Assembly (NCBI RefSeq): GCF_000014125.1
Contig: NC_008593.1
Span: forward strand, 2,356,001-2,420,000
Reading direction: 5' to 3'
DNA length: 64,000 nucleotides
Source: Clostridium novyi NT
GTDB lineage: Bacteria; Bacillota; Clostridia; Clostridiales; Clostridiaceae
The notes beneath the pieces were generated by a model. The model was given only the letters and a program-made list of their open reading frames with translations, was not told where the DNA came from and made no database searches. Shown here piece after piece: positions 16,137 through 25,244 of the stretch; within the stretch, counting starts at the first letter, position 1, and each line of letters begins with the position of its first letter. The translations under genes were made by a program, and so were the position numbers.

Positions 16137-17702
16137 TTATTTCTTAACTGGAATTACTACAGTACATTTCTTAAAGTCATAGAACATAACCCAATATCCA
16201 TTGTTGCTGTTATTATCCTTAGCATGTTCTGGAACCCAAGTTACAAATCCAGTTGCACCGTTAAATGGTTGATCTACTATTGATTTAGTTCCTGGTATTC
16301 CATATACTAAATATTTCATTTTTCCTTCTTTGTCATATTTAAATCCCATCAAGTAATGACCTTTTCTCATTATATATGAAATGTAATTTATCATTGGATA
16401 ATATATCATTGAATATTTACTAAAGTCTATTCCAGGCTTCATTTGTATTAAATCCATGTAATCAATCTTATACCAATGACATTTTCCTAACTCTTCACAT
16501 ATACCTTTTTCTTCTTTTAAACCTTCTACTATATGTTTATAGTATTCTTTTTCCCAATTCATATGGCAATATTCTTCATACGGACACTTATCTTTTTTAT
16601 CCTTATCTTTCTTTTTATCCTTTTCCTTTTCTTTTTCTTTCTCTTTGGCTTTTTCCTTTTCTTTTTGTTTCTCTTTCTCTTTTTCTTTATCCTTTTTCTT
16701 TTCTTCTTTCTTGTTCTTTGATTTCTTTTTATCTTCGCAATCGCATTCACAGTCCCAGTCGCAGTCACAATCACATCTTCTAGTATCATTTTCATCAAAT
16801 TGCATGTTTTGTGCTACTTCTAACTCTTCTTCAATTTCTTTTTCTTCTTGAACTCTTTCCTTAATATCATTTTTAATACTTTCTATATTTTCTTCAATTT
16901 TATTTTCTTTCTTTTCAACATTCTCTAATTCTTCTACTACATCAGCTTCCCTTGTGTCATCTTCATCTACTTCAGTCTTTATACTTTCACTCTTTTTAGC
17001 TTCTAACTCTACACTTTCACTCTTTTTACTTTCTAACTCTATACTTTCTTCTTTCTTATTTTCTTCTTCAGGTGATTCCTCTTTTATCTCTCTTAATTCT
17101 TTTTTAACTTCTTCCTCTGATTCTTTATGTTTCTCAATATCATTTTCATATTTATCAAATATGTTTTCTTGTGATTCCACTTCTACCTTAACATCAACTT
17201 TTGTTTCTGCTTTTACTTCTACTTCTTCATTTACCTCTTCTTTAACTTCTTCATTATTAGCTCTACTTTCCCCTTCAATTACCACATAACTTTTCCAATC
17301 ATCTAATTTAGCTCCACTAACAAAACCTGTTAATATTCCATGTACATTAGAATCCTTAATTCTAACTATTGATGCACCCTTTATATTGTCCATAGGTATA
17401 TTACAATTAGCAATATTATTTATATCATATTCATATGATACTTCTGCCCTTCCATAAGCGTCTATGTTAATTTCACCTACTTTAACTAGTCTCTTATCCT
17501 TTTTTCTGTCACATATTAAAACCATACAATAACCATCATTACTTTTCTTTAAGTTTTGTACATAATAAGATACTTTACACTTATTGTTCTTTCTTTCAAC
17601 CTTTGCATAACCAGTTGGACATTTATTAGGATCTACTGAATATCCCTTCTCATCTTCCTGTAATATTATAAAGTATCTACTATAATTTCTTTTAGCCGTC
17701 AC
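16137..17702 (-). CDS. Large Lys/Glu-rich protein with Cys-Asp tract and two globular ends
   Basis: This 521-residue protein begins at GTG 17702, with GGAGGG seven bases upstream. The N-terminal ~145 residues look globular (NYSRYFIILQEDEKGYSVDP, CPTGYAKVE). Residues ~150-300 are Glu/Lys-rich low complexity. Residues ~306-322 are a Cys-Asp run (RRCDCDCDWDCECDCED). Residues ~325-375 are almost pure Lys/Glu. The C-terminal ~140 residues are globular with Trp/Tyr-rich motifs (MGFKYDKEGKMKYLVYGIPG, FNGATGFVTWVPEH). No signal peptide is seen. The two ends resemble clostridial spore-coat or spore-associated proteins in style, but I do not recognise the family. The Cys-Asp tract could bind metal. Confidence 0.75.
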   Translation of the reverse strand: MTAKRNYSRYFIILQEDEKGYSVDPNKCPTGYAKVERKNNKCKVSYYVQNLKKSNDGYCMVLICDRKKDKRLVKVGEINIDAYGRAEVSYEYDINNIANCNIPMDNIKGASIVRIKDSNVHGILTGFVSGAKLDDWKSYVVIEGESRANNEEVKEEVNEEVEVKAETKVDVKVEVESQENIFDKYENDIEKHKESEEEVKKELREIKEESPEEENKKEESIELESKKSESVELEAKKSESIKTEVDEDDTREADVVEELENVEKKENKIEENIESIKNDIKERVQEEKEIEEELEVAQNMQFDENDTRRCDCDCDWDCECDCEDKKKSKNKKEEKKKDKEKEKEKQKEKEKAKEKEKEKEKDKKKDKDKKDKCPYEEYCHMNWEKEYYKHIVEGLKEEKGICEELGKCHWYKIDYMDLIQMKPGIDFSKYSMIYYPMINYISYIMRKGHYLMGFKYDKEGKMKYLVYGIPGTKSIVDQPFNGATGFVTWVPEHAKDNNSNNGYWVMFYDFKKCTVVIPVKK

Positions 17703-17802
17703 AGGTTTCCCTCCAATACACCTTTATTAAACTTAATACTTTCTACTTATTCATTATTATAATATATGTAAGTTTTTCAAAAAATGAACAAAAATTTTTA
17801 TA

Positions 17803-17849
17803 AAAAAAAGCTTAGAAGATTAAAACTACTAATCTTCTAAGCTTTTTTT
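17803..17849 (-). terminator. Terminator of the rnmV-ksgA unit
   Basis: A perfect 19-20-bp stem (AAGCTTAGAAGATTA with TAATCTTCTAAGCTT core) flanked by A and T runs overlaps the ksgA stop codon. Confidence 0.9.
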
Positions 17850-18682
17850 ATGTCATATATACTATCAGCTAATTTTCCAAATTCCTCAATACTTAAGGTC
17901 TCTCCCCTTCTTCTTGGATCGATTCCAGCATCATTAAATACCTTCTCTATATGGTCACCAGAAACGTCACCTAAACTCTTTATAGCATTTCTTAAAGTTT
18001 TTCTTCTCATGTTAAATGATTGTCTTACTATCTTGAAAAATAATTCTTCATCTTTAACTTTAACTCTAGGTTCATCTAATCTATCTAACTTTATAATTAT
18101 AGAATCTACCTTAGGTTGTGGTATAAAACATGTTGGTGGTACTTTTCTTAATATTTCTGTATCGCAATAATATTGTACCAAAATTGATAATGCTCCATAT
18201 TCTTTGCAGTTTGGCTCTGACGCTATTCTTTCAGCAACTTCCTTTTGAATCATTATAGTTAATGATTTAAATTTATATCCTTCTTTTAATAGTCTAGCTA
18301 TTATTGGTGTAGTTACATAGTACGGAAGATTTGCTACTACTTTAACGCTTTTTTCTTCTCCAATTAACTCATTAAAATCAACTTTAAGCGCATCTTTATG
18401 TATAAGTTCAAAGTTAGGAAAATCTTTAAGTTCTTCTGTTAAAATAGGGATTAACTCTGAATCTAATTCTACAGCACACACCTTCTTTGCCTTTTTTAAT
18501 AATTCCTTAGTAAGAGTACCTACCCCTGGTCCAATTTCTATAACAAAATCTTCCTCACATACATTTGAACCATTTACTATATCATCTAGTACATTTTGAT
18601 CTGTTAAAAAGTTTTGTCCTAAGCTTTTAGTAAACTTAAAATTATATTTCTGAACTACATCTTTAGTCGTTACTTTTTCCAT
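17837..18682 (-). CDS. rsmA: 16S rRNA (adenine1518-N6/adenine1519-N6) dimethyltransferase
   Basis: This 281-residue KsgA/RsmA dimethylates two adjacent adenines in the 3' hairpin of 16S rRNA. Motifs are [10 protein letters not shown] at the N-terminus, SAM-binding [13 protein letters not shown] and catalytic [10 protein letters not shown]; length is normal. The frame extends two codons to a TTG, but GGAG is spaced seven bases from the ATG at 18682, so that start is chosen. It overlaps the 3' end of rnmV by about 20 bp, the classic rnmV-ksgA coupling, and ends at a strong terminator. Confidence 0.96.
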   Translation of the reverse strand: MEKVTTKDVVQKYNFKFTKSLGQNFLTDQNVLDDIVNGSNVCEEDFVIEIGPGVGTLTKELLKKAKKVCAVELDSELIPILTEELKDFPNFELIHKDALKVDFNELIGEEKSVKVVANLPYYVTTPIIARLLKEGYKFKSLTIMIQKEVAERIASEPNCKEYGALSILVQYYCDTEILRKVPPTCFIPQPKVDSIIIKLDRLDEPRVKVKDEELFFKIVRQSFNMRRKTLRNAIKSLGDVSGDHIEKVFNDAGIDPRRRGETLSIEEFGKLADSIYDIKKA

Positions 18683-19229
18683 TTTCAATCTCCTTATTAG
18701 CTTTATTTAAAGCTTTTATAAATTCTTCTTTGTTTATTCCGTAATTATTAAGTCTAGTTATAAATTGTGCAGAATTAGAATAACCTATTCTAAGTTCTCT
18801 TCCTAAGATTTCTCTGCGTTGTTTTGCTTCCTTTGTTCCTGTAAGTTCAAAGAAAAATAAATCCTCTGGTCCAAATTCATCTCTTTTTTCTTTAACTTCA
18901 CATTTAGCTTTTTCAAGGGCTTTTTTTATAGTTTCAGGTGATGCATTTTCAACTCCGATGTCATCATCTTTAAGTCCTTCTTCTTTGCTTATATAAGCGT
19001 GTTTTATTCCTTTTACTCTTTTAGATATAATTCTACGTATCTTTTCTCCTGCAAAATCAGGATCTGTAAATACAATTACACCTTGTCTTTTTTGAGCTTC
19101 TTTTATTCTATCTATAACCTTTTTGTTAATTCCAAATCCACCTACTGCTATTATTTCTGCATCAACAGCTCTTTTAACAGCTGTTATATCATCTCTACCT
19201 TCAACTACTATAACTTCTTTTATCATCAT
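18663..19229 (-). CDS. rnmV: Ribonuclease M5
   Basis: This 188-residue Toprim-domain nuclease matures 5S rRNA. Toprim motifs are VVEGRDD near the start and [12 protein letters not shown] in the middle, and the C-terminal DUF4093-like part carries [18 protein letters not shown]. The frame runs six codons upstream to a TTG that overlaps the GGAGG ribosome site itself, so the ATG at 19229 (or the next at 19226) is the real start. It is translationally coupled to rsmA downstream and lies after yabE, as in most Firmicutes. Confidence 0.94.
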   Translation of the reverse strand: MMIKEVIVVEGRDDITAVKRAVDAEIIAVGGFGINKKVIDRIKEAQKRQGVIVFTDPDFAGEKIRRIISKRVKGIKHAYISKEEGLKDDDIGVENASPETIKKALEKAKCEVKEKRDEFGPEDLFFFELTGTKEAKQRREILGRELRIGYSNSAQFITRLNNYGINKEEFIKALNKANKEIENGKSND

Positions 19230-19372
19230 TTTAATAAAAGCCTCCAACTTTATATAAATTTCAAGTTATTCTATAATTTATATTTTTATAAAAACTACCA
19301 TACATAATATTTTTAACTATTGCATTTATTATGTCAAGAAAAAAACTAATATATATTGCTTATAAGTAAAAA

Positions 19373-19398
19373 AAATTAGAGCGCAAGCGCTCTAATTT
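19373..19398 (-). terminator. Terminator after the yabE-like gene
   Basis: AAATTAGAGCGC and GCGCTCTAATTT pair perfectly around AA and are followed by T8 on the minus strand. The stem overlaps the stop at 19392. It would separate yabE from rnmV transcription. Confidence 0.85.
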
Positions 19399-20453
19399 AC
19401 TATATATACATTTACGTATCTTACTCCCCAATTTGAAACTTGGCTATCACTATTAAAATATAAGTCTATTTTATTTCCTTTAATAGCACCACCTGTATCT
19501 TCAGCAATCGCATAACCATATCCCTCTACATATAACTTTGTTCCAAGAGGAATTATTCTAGGGTCTACAGCTACTGTACTATATCCGTTAGCATTTCTTC
19601 TAACTCTTGTACCAGATGCTGTTATTCCAAAATCACTATCCCCAGGACGTTTACCTGTATCATTATAACTTTCAGTATACGCAGTAGCTCTCATTCTGTA
19701 TACTTTAGAGTGATTTATACTTCCTCCACGAGAAAGTCTTTGTGGTTGTGCTGCTTGTTCTTGTAGAGTTCCCATTGCAATAACTTTCTTAGTTGGTTGC
19801 TGAATTATTGCTTGATTTACTACTTCTCTAGATACTATTTTGCCATTTTCATATATAACTTTTTCATTTATTTCTCTTTGTCCAGCTTTTCCTTCTTGTA
19901 CAACTTTTCTTGTACCATTTTTCAATGAGTTGTCCTTTTTCACTTCAGTTACAAAATCAATAGGTTGAAGTTTCTTTTCTACTTTAGTGCTTACTCTTGT
20001 AATAGAGATTTTATCTCCATCTTTTATCTCTGTTTGTTGTGGCACTGATATTTTATCTTCTTTACCTAATGTTATTTTCTCCTGAGATAACATATCTCCA
20101 ACTGTATTTGCAGCTGTAAGAATTGTCTTTACGTCATTTCCTACTGTTAGCTGTACACTCATTGCTTTTCTTATCTTTATTGTATCTCCTGTTTTGACAT
20201 TGCTTTGTAGGTCTGGTTCTACTATATCTTTCGGACCTAGGACTACATTATTTTTGTTAAGTATATCTGCTACATTGCTCTTATATGTCATTACACTAGT
20301 TTCTTTACCGTCAACTACAATATTTACACTTTTCTCCATGTTCATTAGTACGCCTAGCGTTGCGCACAGTGCTACTAACACGGATACAAAAACTATTTTT
20401 TTAGGTCCATTCGAGAAGTAGGTTCTTATGTCGTCTTTTATTTTATTGAACAT
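19392..20453 (-). CDS. yabE: YabE/RpfB-like cell wall protein with DUF348, G5 and 3D domains
   Basis: This 353-residue protein has a membrane anchor or signal at ~19-37, two ubiquitin-like DUF348 repeats (~42-85 and ~97-140, each with VTVGND/VNIVVDG-type starts), a G5 domain (~150-225) and a C-terminal 3D domain. In the 3D domain the conserved aspartates lie in AVDPRIIPLG, AEDTGG and KIDLYF, the fold of peptidoglycan lytic transglycosylases of the MltA/Sps type. It is likely a wall-remodelling enzyme related to resuscitation-promoting factors. RBS AGGAGG precedes the ATG. It sits between tatD and rnmV, the conserved Firmicute order, with an unusual structured leader. Confidence 0.93.
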   Translation of the reverse strand: MFNKIKDDIRTYFSNGPKKIVFVSVLVALCATLGVLMNMEKSVNIVVDGKETSVMTYKSNVADILNKNNVVLGPKDIVEPDLQSNVKTGDTIKIRKAMSVQLTVGNDVKTILTAANTVGDMLSQEKITLGKEDKISVPQQTEIKDGDKISITRVSTKVEKKLQPIDFVTEVKKDNSLKNGTRKVVQEGKAGQREINEKVIYENGKIVSREVVNQAIIQQPTKKVIAMGTLQEQAAQPQRLSRGGSINHSKVYRMRATAYTESYNDTGKRPGDSDFGITASGTRVRRNANGYSTVAVDPRIIPLGTKLYVEGYGYAIAEDTGGAIKGNKIDLYFNSDSQVSNWGVRYVNVYIVN

Positions 20454-20562
20454 ACATAAACCTCCTTGACAAAATTGACTTAACCATTATACCTTTTATC
20501 GCTTCATTCGTCAAATTCATCAACTTTGCCCTTAAAATTTAGTTTGTAAAAATGCACTATTG

Positions 20563-20684
20563 GCATAGGTTTCATCTTAATAGTTACATGTTACTAATTT
20601 TATACTTATGTTTTAAATTAATTACTTATGTCCTTAAAATTTTTAACTTCCAAAACACCTATGCGGTTTTGCCTTTCGAAGTTA
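20563..20684 (-). ncRNA. Candidate structured leader RNA with pseudoknot upstream of yabE
   Basis: On the minus strand a hairpin spans 20684-20644. TAACTTC pairs with GAAGTTA (7 bp), then a GAAAGG bulge, then CAAAAC pairs with GTTTTG (6 bp), closing a nine-base loop. Eight loop bases, GCATAGGT, are perfectly complementary to ACCTATGC at 20570-20563, about 85 bases downstream and 110 bp before the yabE start. An outer GCCC/GGGC pairing (about 20700-20697 and 20534-20531) may close the element. It matches no riboswitch class I can recall. The pairings are seen directly; that it functions as RNA is inference. Confidence 0.45.
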
Positions 20685-20727
20685 TAAAATTTATTGGGCC
20701 TGTAAAAAATTTTAAGTCTATTCTACA

Positions 20728-21495
20728 CTACCTTTTTATTTTTAGCAAGTTTTTAGCATTCTCTATGGTTGCATTTGATACTTCTTCTACTGATAATTCC
20801 TTAACTTCAGCTATCTTTTTAATTATGAATTTTATATAGTCTGATCTATTTCTTTTTCCTCTATTTGGAGTTGGCGCCATGTATGGAGCATCTGTTTCAA
20901 CTAACATTCTGTCTAGAGGGACTTCTTTTGCAACTTCTACTATTTTTTTTGAATTTTTAAATGTTACAACTCCTGTAAAACCAATATAATATCCTAGTCT
21001 TAAACATTCACGAGCAAATTCAACACTTCCTGAAAAACAATGTACTACTCCTTTAACCTGTGGAAACTCCTTCATTATCTCAAGAGTATCTCCATGGGCA
21101 TCTCTATCATGAATTACAACAGGCATATTAAGTTCTTCTGCAAGTTTCATTTGTTTTCTAAAAACTTCTTTTTGCTTTTCTCTTGGAGGATTCTCTTCCC
21201 AATAGTAATCAAGACCTATTTCCCCTATAGCTCTTACCTTTGGATTTTTAGTCATTTCTTTTATTTCTTCATAATTTTCCTCTGTAAGCTCATAGGCATT
21301 TTCTGGATGTATTCCAACAGCAGCATAAAAAAAGTCATATTTATTTGCAAGTTTAAAAGAATCTCTAGCCCCTTCCATTGAAGCCCCACAATTCAATACA
21401 TTTATAACTCCATTTTTTCTAATTTCCTTTATAACATTTTCTCTATCTTCGTTAAAACTTTCATCATCATAATGTGCATGTGAATCGAAAATCAT
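20728..21495 (-). CDS. tatD: TatD family metal-dependent deoxyribonuclease
   Basis: This 255-residue TIM-barrel hydrolase has the metal ligands HAH in DSHAHYDD at the N-terminus, Glu in IGEIGLDYYW, His in VIHDRDAHGDT, His in HCFSGS and Asp in ETDAPYMAP; all are intact. The enzyme is a 3'-5' nuclease implicated in DNA repair. Start ATG has GGAGG-like AGGAAAAG upstream. Its usual upstream neighbour metG is absent; dhaM now occupies that position. No clear terminator follows, so transcripts may run into the yabE leader. Confidence 0.95.
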   Translation of the reverse strand: MIFDSHAHYDDESFNEDRENVIKEIRKNGVINVLNCGASMEGARDSFKLANKYDFFYAAVGIHPENAYELTEENYEEIKEMTKNPKVRAIGEIGLDYYWEENPPREKQKEVFRKQMKLAEELNMPVVIHDRDAHGDTLEIMKEFPQVKGVVHCFSGSVEFARECLRLGYYIGFTGVVTFKNSKKIVEVAKEVPLDRMLVETDAPYMAPTPNRGKRNRSDYIKFIIKKIAEVKELSVEEVSNATIENAKNLLKIKR

Positions 21496-21601
21496 AAACT
21501 TTTCCTCCGAACTTTATATATTTTTCATAGTTTTAATTATATCATCTTGCTACAATATTATAAAATTTACATTTATGTATTAGTTAAATTTATATCATTT
21601 A

Positions 21602-21639
21602 AAAAAGAGACAAAAGCCATAAAGCTTTTATCTCTTTTT
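21602..21639 (-). terminator. Terminator of the dhaKLM operon
   Basis: AAAAGAGA-AAAAGC pairs with GCTTTT-TCTCTTTT (one mismatch zone) immediately after dhaM, with T run on the minus strand. Confidence 0.75.
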
Positions 21640-21647
21640 GCGAATTA

Positions 21648-22037
21648 TTATGATATTTTTCCAAGTTTCATAGGCTTTAGTGTTTCTTCAATTTCTTTAA
21701 TATTTTTACCTATACTGCTTTCCACTGCTGCTGTTATAGCACCTTCTACAAGAGCCACATCTATTATTTTTACATTACCCTTTTTTTCATCATCTAAGCA
21801 TTCTATAGCCATTTCAGCATTCATATAGGCACTTCCTAAATCAAACATTACTATAACCCCATCTTCAGAGTAAACACTTTCAACAGCATCCATTATCTTT
21901 TCCATACTTGTTCCAATTTCACCGTCATTAGTTCCACCTGCTAAAGCTATAGGAACTGTAGGAGCCATTTGTAATGCTAGTTCCTTTAATCCATTAACAA
22001 TATTACTGCTATGCGATACTAAAACTATTCCTACCAT
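21648..22037 (-). CDS. dhaM: PTS-dependent dihydroxyacetone kinase, phosphotransferase subunit DhaM
   Basis: This 129-residue EIIA-mannose-like domain has the phosphorylated His in the N-terminal VLVSHSSNIVNGL (H9). It passes phosphate from HPr to ADP bound on DhaL. Only the EIIA-like domain is present; the HPr and EI-like extensions found in enterobacterial DhaM are missing, as is normal in Firmicutes. It is the last gene of dhaK-dhaL-dhaM and starts 23 bp after the dhaL stop. Confidence 0.93.
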   Translation of the reverse strand: MVGIVLVSHSSNIVNGLKELALQMAPTVPIALAGGTNDGEIGTSMEKIMDAVESVYSEDGVIVMFDLGSAYMNAEMAIECLDDEKKGNVKIIDVALVEGAITAAVESSIGKNIKEIEETLKPMKLGKIS

Positions 22038-22060
22038 GTCTATCCTCCTTATAGTATTTT

Positions 22061-22699
22061 CTATTGTAACTTTTTAACTTCTTCATATATAGATTCTAAA
22101 ATTAAAGCACAAGATGTTGCTCCAGGATCTTGATGTCCTATACTTCTTTCTCCTAAGTAACTTGCTCTACCCTTTTTAGCTACAATTTCTTTAGTATGTT
22201 CAACACCTTTAAATGCTGCATCCTTTACATCTTTTAAAATATCTAAATCATTTTTTCCTTCATTTAATGCCTTTTCCAAAACATCTATTGCTGGTACTAA
22301 AGTATCAATCATTGTTTTATCATCAATATCAGCTTTCCCTCTCATTTTAATTCCTGTTAATGCTTCTTTTAAAGCTTCTAAAAAATCATTAATATCAATT
22401 TGAGATTTTCTATTTAGCTTAGCTCCAGCTTTCATAAATGCTGTTCCGTAAAGAGGACCAGATGCTCCTCCTACATTTGATACTAAAGCCATTCCAGCTT
22501 TTTTTAATATGTTCCCAATATTACTTCCGTCATCATCTTTTAATTTGTCTACTACAGCCTTAAAACCTTTAGTCATATTTAACCCATGATCACCATCCCC
22601 TATTGATGCATCTAATTCTGTTAAATATTCTTTATTTTCCTCGATTTTTTCACTTATCTTTCCTAATATATCTATAACTTGTTTTCCTGTTAAGCTCAT
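22061..22699 (-). CDS. dhaL: Dihydroxyacetone kinase subunit DhaL
   Basis: This 212-residue ADP-binding subunit has the Mg-ADP motif DASIGDGDHGLNMTKGF, with the three Asp ligands, near residues 28-44, and the GGASGPLYGTAFMKAG loop later. It starts at MSLTGKQV because GGAGG lies six bases before that ATG; the 17 upstream codons within dhaK are rejected. It works with DhaK and DhaM in converting dihydroxyacetone to DHAP, feeding glycerol or formaldehyde-derived triose into glycolysis. Confidence 0.94.
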   Translation of the reverse strand: MSLTGKQVIDILGKISEKIEENKEYLTELDASIGDGDHGLNMTKGFKAVVDKLKDDDGSNIGNILKKAGMALVSNVGGASGPLYGTAFMKAGAKLNRKSQIDINDFLEALKEALTGIKMRGKADIDDKTMIDTLVPAIDVLEKALNEGKNDLDILKDVKDAAFKGVEHTKEIVAKKGRASYLGERSIGHQDPGATSCALILESIYEEVKKLQ

Positions 22700-22709
22700 A
22701 AAAATCCTC

Positions 22710-23711
22710 CTATCCAAGCATTTTAAATGCTGGTGTATCTGCCTTTGCATTTAGAAGCTCTTTTAATTCTGTATCTAGTTTTAATAAGCTTATTGAAAAT
22801 CCCGCCATTTCTAAAGATGTCATGTATTCACCTACAAATGTTTTATGAACTTTTATCCCCTTTTCTTTAAGAAGTTCACTTACCTTTTTATTCACTATAT
22901 ATAATTCCATAAGTGGTGTTGATGAAAGACCATTTACCATTACCGCTACTTCTTCACCACTTTCTACTTTCATATCTTCTAAAATTTTATTTAATAGATG
23001 TTCTGTTATTTCATCTGCTGAGCTCAATTTTTCTCTATGAGTACCTGGTTCTCCATGTATACCCATACCTATTTCAACTTCATCTTCTCCTAGTGTAAAA
23101 TTAGGTTTTCCTGCTGCAGGCACAATGCAAGAACTTAACGCCATTCCCATACTTCTAACATTATTAATTACCTTTTCTGCAACATTTTTTACTTCTTCTA
23201 ATGAAGCTCCACTTTCAGCTTTTGCCCCTGCTATCTTATGAACAAATACAGTTCCAGCAATTCCTCGTCTACCAGCTGTAAATGTACTATTTTCAACAGC
23301 AACATCATCGTTAACTACAACTGATTCTACCTTTATTCCTTCCATATCAGCCATATCTTTTGCCATTTCAAAATTCATTACATCTCCACTATAGTTTTTT
23401 ATAACAAGTAATACCCCATTTCCACCATCAACAGCCTTTATAGCTTCGTAAATTTGATCTGGAGTTGGCGATGTGAAAACAGCTCCTGCAACAGCCCCAT
23501 CAAGCATTCCTTCTCCAACATATCCTCCATGGGCTGGTTCATGTCCACTGCCTCCACCACTTACTAAAGCGACTTTCCCTTTAACTGGACTATTTTTTCT
23601 AACTAAAACATCTGCATTATCTAGTTTTTTTATATATTCAGGATGAGCAGCTACCATACCTTCGAGCATTTCGTCAACAACCAAATTTGGATCATTAATT
23701 ATTTTTTTCAC
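22710..23711 (-). CDS. dhaK: Dihydroxyacetone kinase subunit DhaK
   Basis: This 333-residue substrate-binding subunit forms a hemiaminal with dihydroxyacetone through the His in GMGIHGEPGTHREKL. Also conserved are GGGSGHEPAHGGYVGEGML (substrate loop, ~50-68) and NGLSSTPLMELYI. RBS AGGAGG precedes the ATG. It is the first gene of the dhaKLM operon. No DhaR, DhaS or glycerol dehydrogenase gene is nearby, so regulation cannot be read from context. Confidence 0.95.
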   Translation of the reverse strand: MKKIINDPNLVVDEMLEGMVAAHPEYIKKLDNADVLVRKNSPVKGKVALVSGGGSGHEPAHGGYVGEGMLDGAVAGAVFTSPTPDQIYEAIKAVDGGNGVLLVIKNYSGDVMNFEMAKDMADMEGIKVESVVVNDDVAVENSTFTAGRRGIAGTVFVHKIAGAKAESGASLEEVKNVAEKVINNVRSMGMALSSCIVPAAGKPNFTLGEDEVEIGMGIHGEPGTHREKLSSADEITEHLLNKILEDMKVESGEEVAVMVNGLSSTPLMELYIVNKKVSELLKEKGIKVHKTFVGEYMTSLEMAGFSISLLKLDTELKELLNAKADTPAFKMLG

Positions 23712-23889
23712 AAAAACTCCTCCTTTTTTTGAAAACCTTTTATATCTTAATTATATCACATTATTCATCTTATATGGCTACATGTATTTTTTTCTTTTTA
23801 GTACATTCCTTTTATAATTTTAAAATTAATGTTAACATCATTATGAAGCTTTAATTAAATATAATAATATAGAATAGAAAGGTGTAATT

Positions 23890-25080
23890 ATGAACGAAAC
23901 TGTACTTACTATAAAAAAACAATTTGTAAAAAAATATAAAAACGGTTATCCGTTAATATTTAAGGATGCAATAGAAGATACAAGCCTATTAAAAAATGAA
24001 GGACAAGTAATAACCCTTGTAGATACCAAAAATAACTTTTTAGGTAAGGGCTACTACGGAAAGCAAAATAAAGGCTGTGGTTGGATATTAAGTAATAGCC
24101 CCAAAAGTGCCTTAGATTATAAACTATTTTATGATAAAATCAAAAACGCATTAGTAAAACGAGATAAATTTTATTTTTCTAAAACAACTACTGCTTTTAG
24201 AGTTTTTAACGGTGAAGGAGATGGAATAGGTGGGCTTACCATTGATTTTTTCAGCGGATTTTACCTTATAACTTGGTATAGTAAAGGAATATATGCTTTT
24301 AAAGATCTCATACTAAAAGCACTAAAATCTTTAGTCCCTTTTTACGGAATTTATGATAAAAAAAGATTTGATGAAAATGGAATGGTTGTAGATGAAAACA
24401 GCTATGTTTGTGGAAGAAAAGCTCCTGAACCTCTTATAATCAAAGAAAATAATGTAAACTTTGCAGTTTATTTAAATGACGGAGCAATGGTTGGAATATT
24501 CTTAGATCAAAAGGAAGTTAGAAATGCTCTTAAAAATAAATATTCTAAAGGTAAAACAGTGCTAAATACTTTTTCTTATACTGGGGCCTTTTCTATGGCA
24601 GCTGCAAAAGGTGGTGCCATTACAACAAGTGTAGACCTTGCCAATAGAAGTCTCGATAAAACCATAGAAAATTTTCAGTTAAACAAAATAAACTATAAAA
24701 AACATAATATAATAGTTGATGATATATTCTCATACTTTAAATATGCTCAAAATAATAACTTAAAGTTTGATGTAGTAATTCTCGATCCCCCTAGTTTTTC
24801 AACATCTAAAAATAATATTTTTAGTGCTAACAAAGATTATAAGGACTTAGTAAAACTTGCTATAGATGTAACTCAAGATAACGGAATTATTTTAGCTTCT
24901 ACAAACTGCGCTTTATTTGATATGAAAAAATTCAAAGAACATATAGATACTGCTTTTAAAGAATCTCATAAATTTTATGAAATTTTAGAAGAACATACTC
25001 TACCTAAAGATTTTACTATATCTAAAAACTTTCCTGAAGGAGATTACTTAAAAGTTTTATTTATAAAAATTAAAAACTAA
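23890..25080 (+). CDS. Class I SAM-dependent rRNA methyltransferase, RlmI-like
   Basis: This 396-residue protein has an N-terminal PUA-like domain (to ~75), then an RlmI-type Rossmann methyltransferase. Motifs include EGDGIGGLTIDFF, DGAMVGIFLDQKEVR, the SAM loop NTFSYTGAFSMAAAKGG and the catalytic DPPSFSTSK. It likely makes 5-methylcytosine in 23S rRNA, by homology; the target site is not certain. It is monocistronic, and its 3' terminator is the hairpin that the IS element split and duplicated. Confidence 0.9.
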   Translation: MNETVLTIKKQFVKKYKNGYPLIFKDAIEDTSLLKNEGQVITLVDTKNNFLGKGYYGKQNKGCGWILSNSPKSALDYKLFYDKIKNALVKRDKFYFSKTTTAFRVFNGEGDGIGGLTIDFFSGFYLITWYSKGIYAFKDLILKALKSLVPFYGIYDKKRFDENGMVVDENSYVCGRKAPEPLIIKENNVNFAVYLNDGAMVGIFLDQKEVRNALKNKYSKGKTVLNTFSYTGAFSMAAAKGGAITTSVDLANRSLDKTIENFQLNKINYKKHNIIVDDIFSYFKYAQNNNLKFDVVILDPPSFSTSKNNIFSANKDYKDLVKLAIDVTQDNGIILASTNCALFDMKKFKEHIDTAFKESHKFYEILEEHTLPKDFTISKNFPEGDYLKVLFIKIKN

Positions 25081-25092
25081 AAAGTAAAAAAG

Positions 25093-25110
25093 CTACCTTA
25101 AATAAGGTGG
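25093..25110. repeat. Left copy of duplicated terminator hairpin (IS copy 1 target duplication)
   Basis: The 18 bases CTACCTTAAATAAGGTGG are repeated exactly at 26727-26744 on the other side of the IS. The sequence is the palindromic stem-loop of the terminator after the RlmI-like gene, so the element duplicated the whole hairpin on insertion. Confidence 0.8.
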
Positions 25111-25114
25111 CTCA

Positions 25115-25150
25115 GGCTGTTGATAAACATAATTTGTCAACAGCCTTTTT
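25115..25150 (+). terminator. Inward terminator hairpin at the IS left end
   Basis: GGCTGTTGA and TCAACAGCC pair, followed by TTTTT. It stops transcription entering from the RlmI-like gene toward the transposase and in effect replaces the terminator that was disrupted. Confidence 0.7.
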
Positions 25151-25244
25151 ACATTTATTACAAAAAGGGTTTTTAGTTTTTATGTAGAATATATATTTTA
25201 GACCAATAAATCTTTTAGCCCGTTAGGGCTCCTACGGAGGAAAA

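Noticed and set aside
16533..17289. Long open frames opposite the Lys/Glu-rich gene
   Set aside because: They are low-complexity Phe/Ser-rich mirror images of the repetitive sense codons and lack ribosome sites.
20644..20700. c-di-GMP-I or c-di-AMP riboswitch in the yabE leader
   Set aside because: A GGCAAA-like segment is present, but the matching conserved partner segments of either class are absent.
20551..20839. Plus-strand 95-residue frame overlapping the yabE leader and the tatD 3' end
   Set aside because: No ribosome site, overlaps a confident gene and a structured region, composition is that of random AT-rich sequence.
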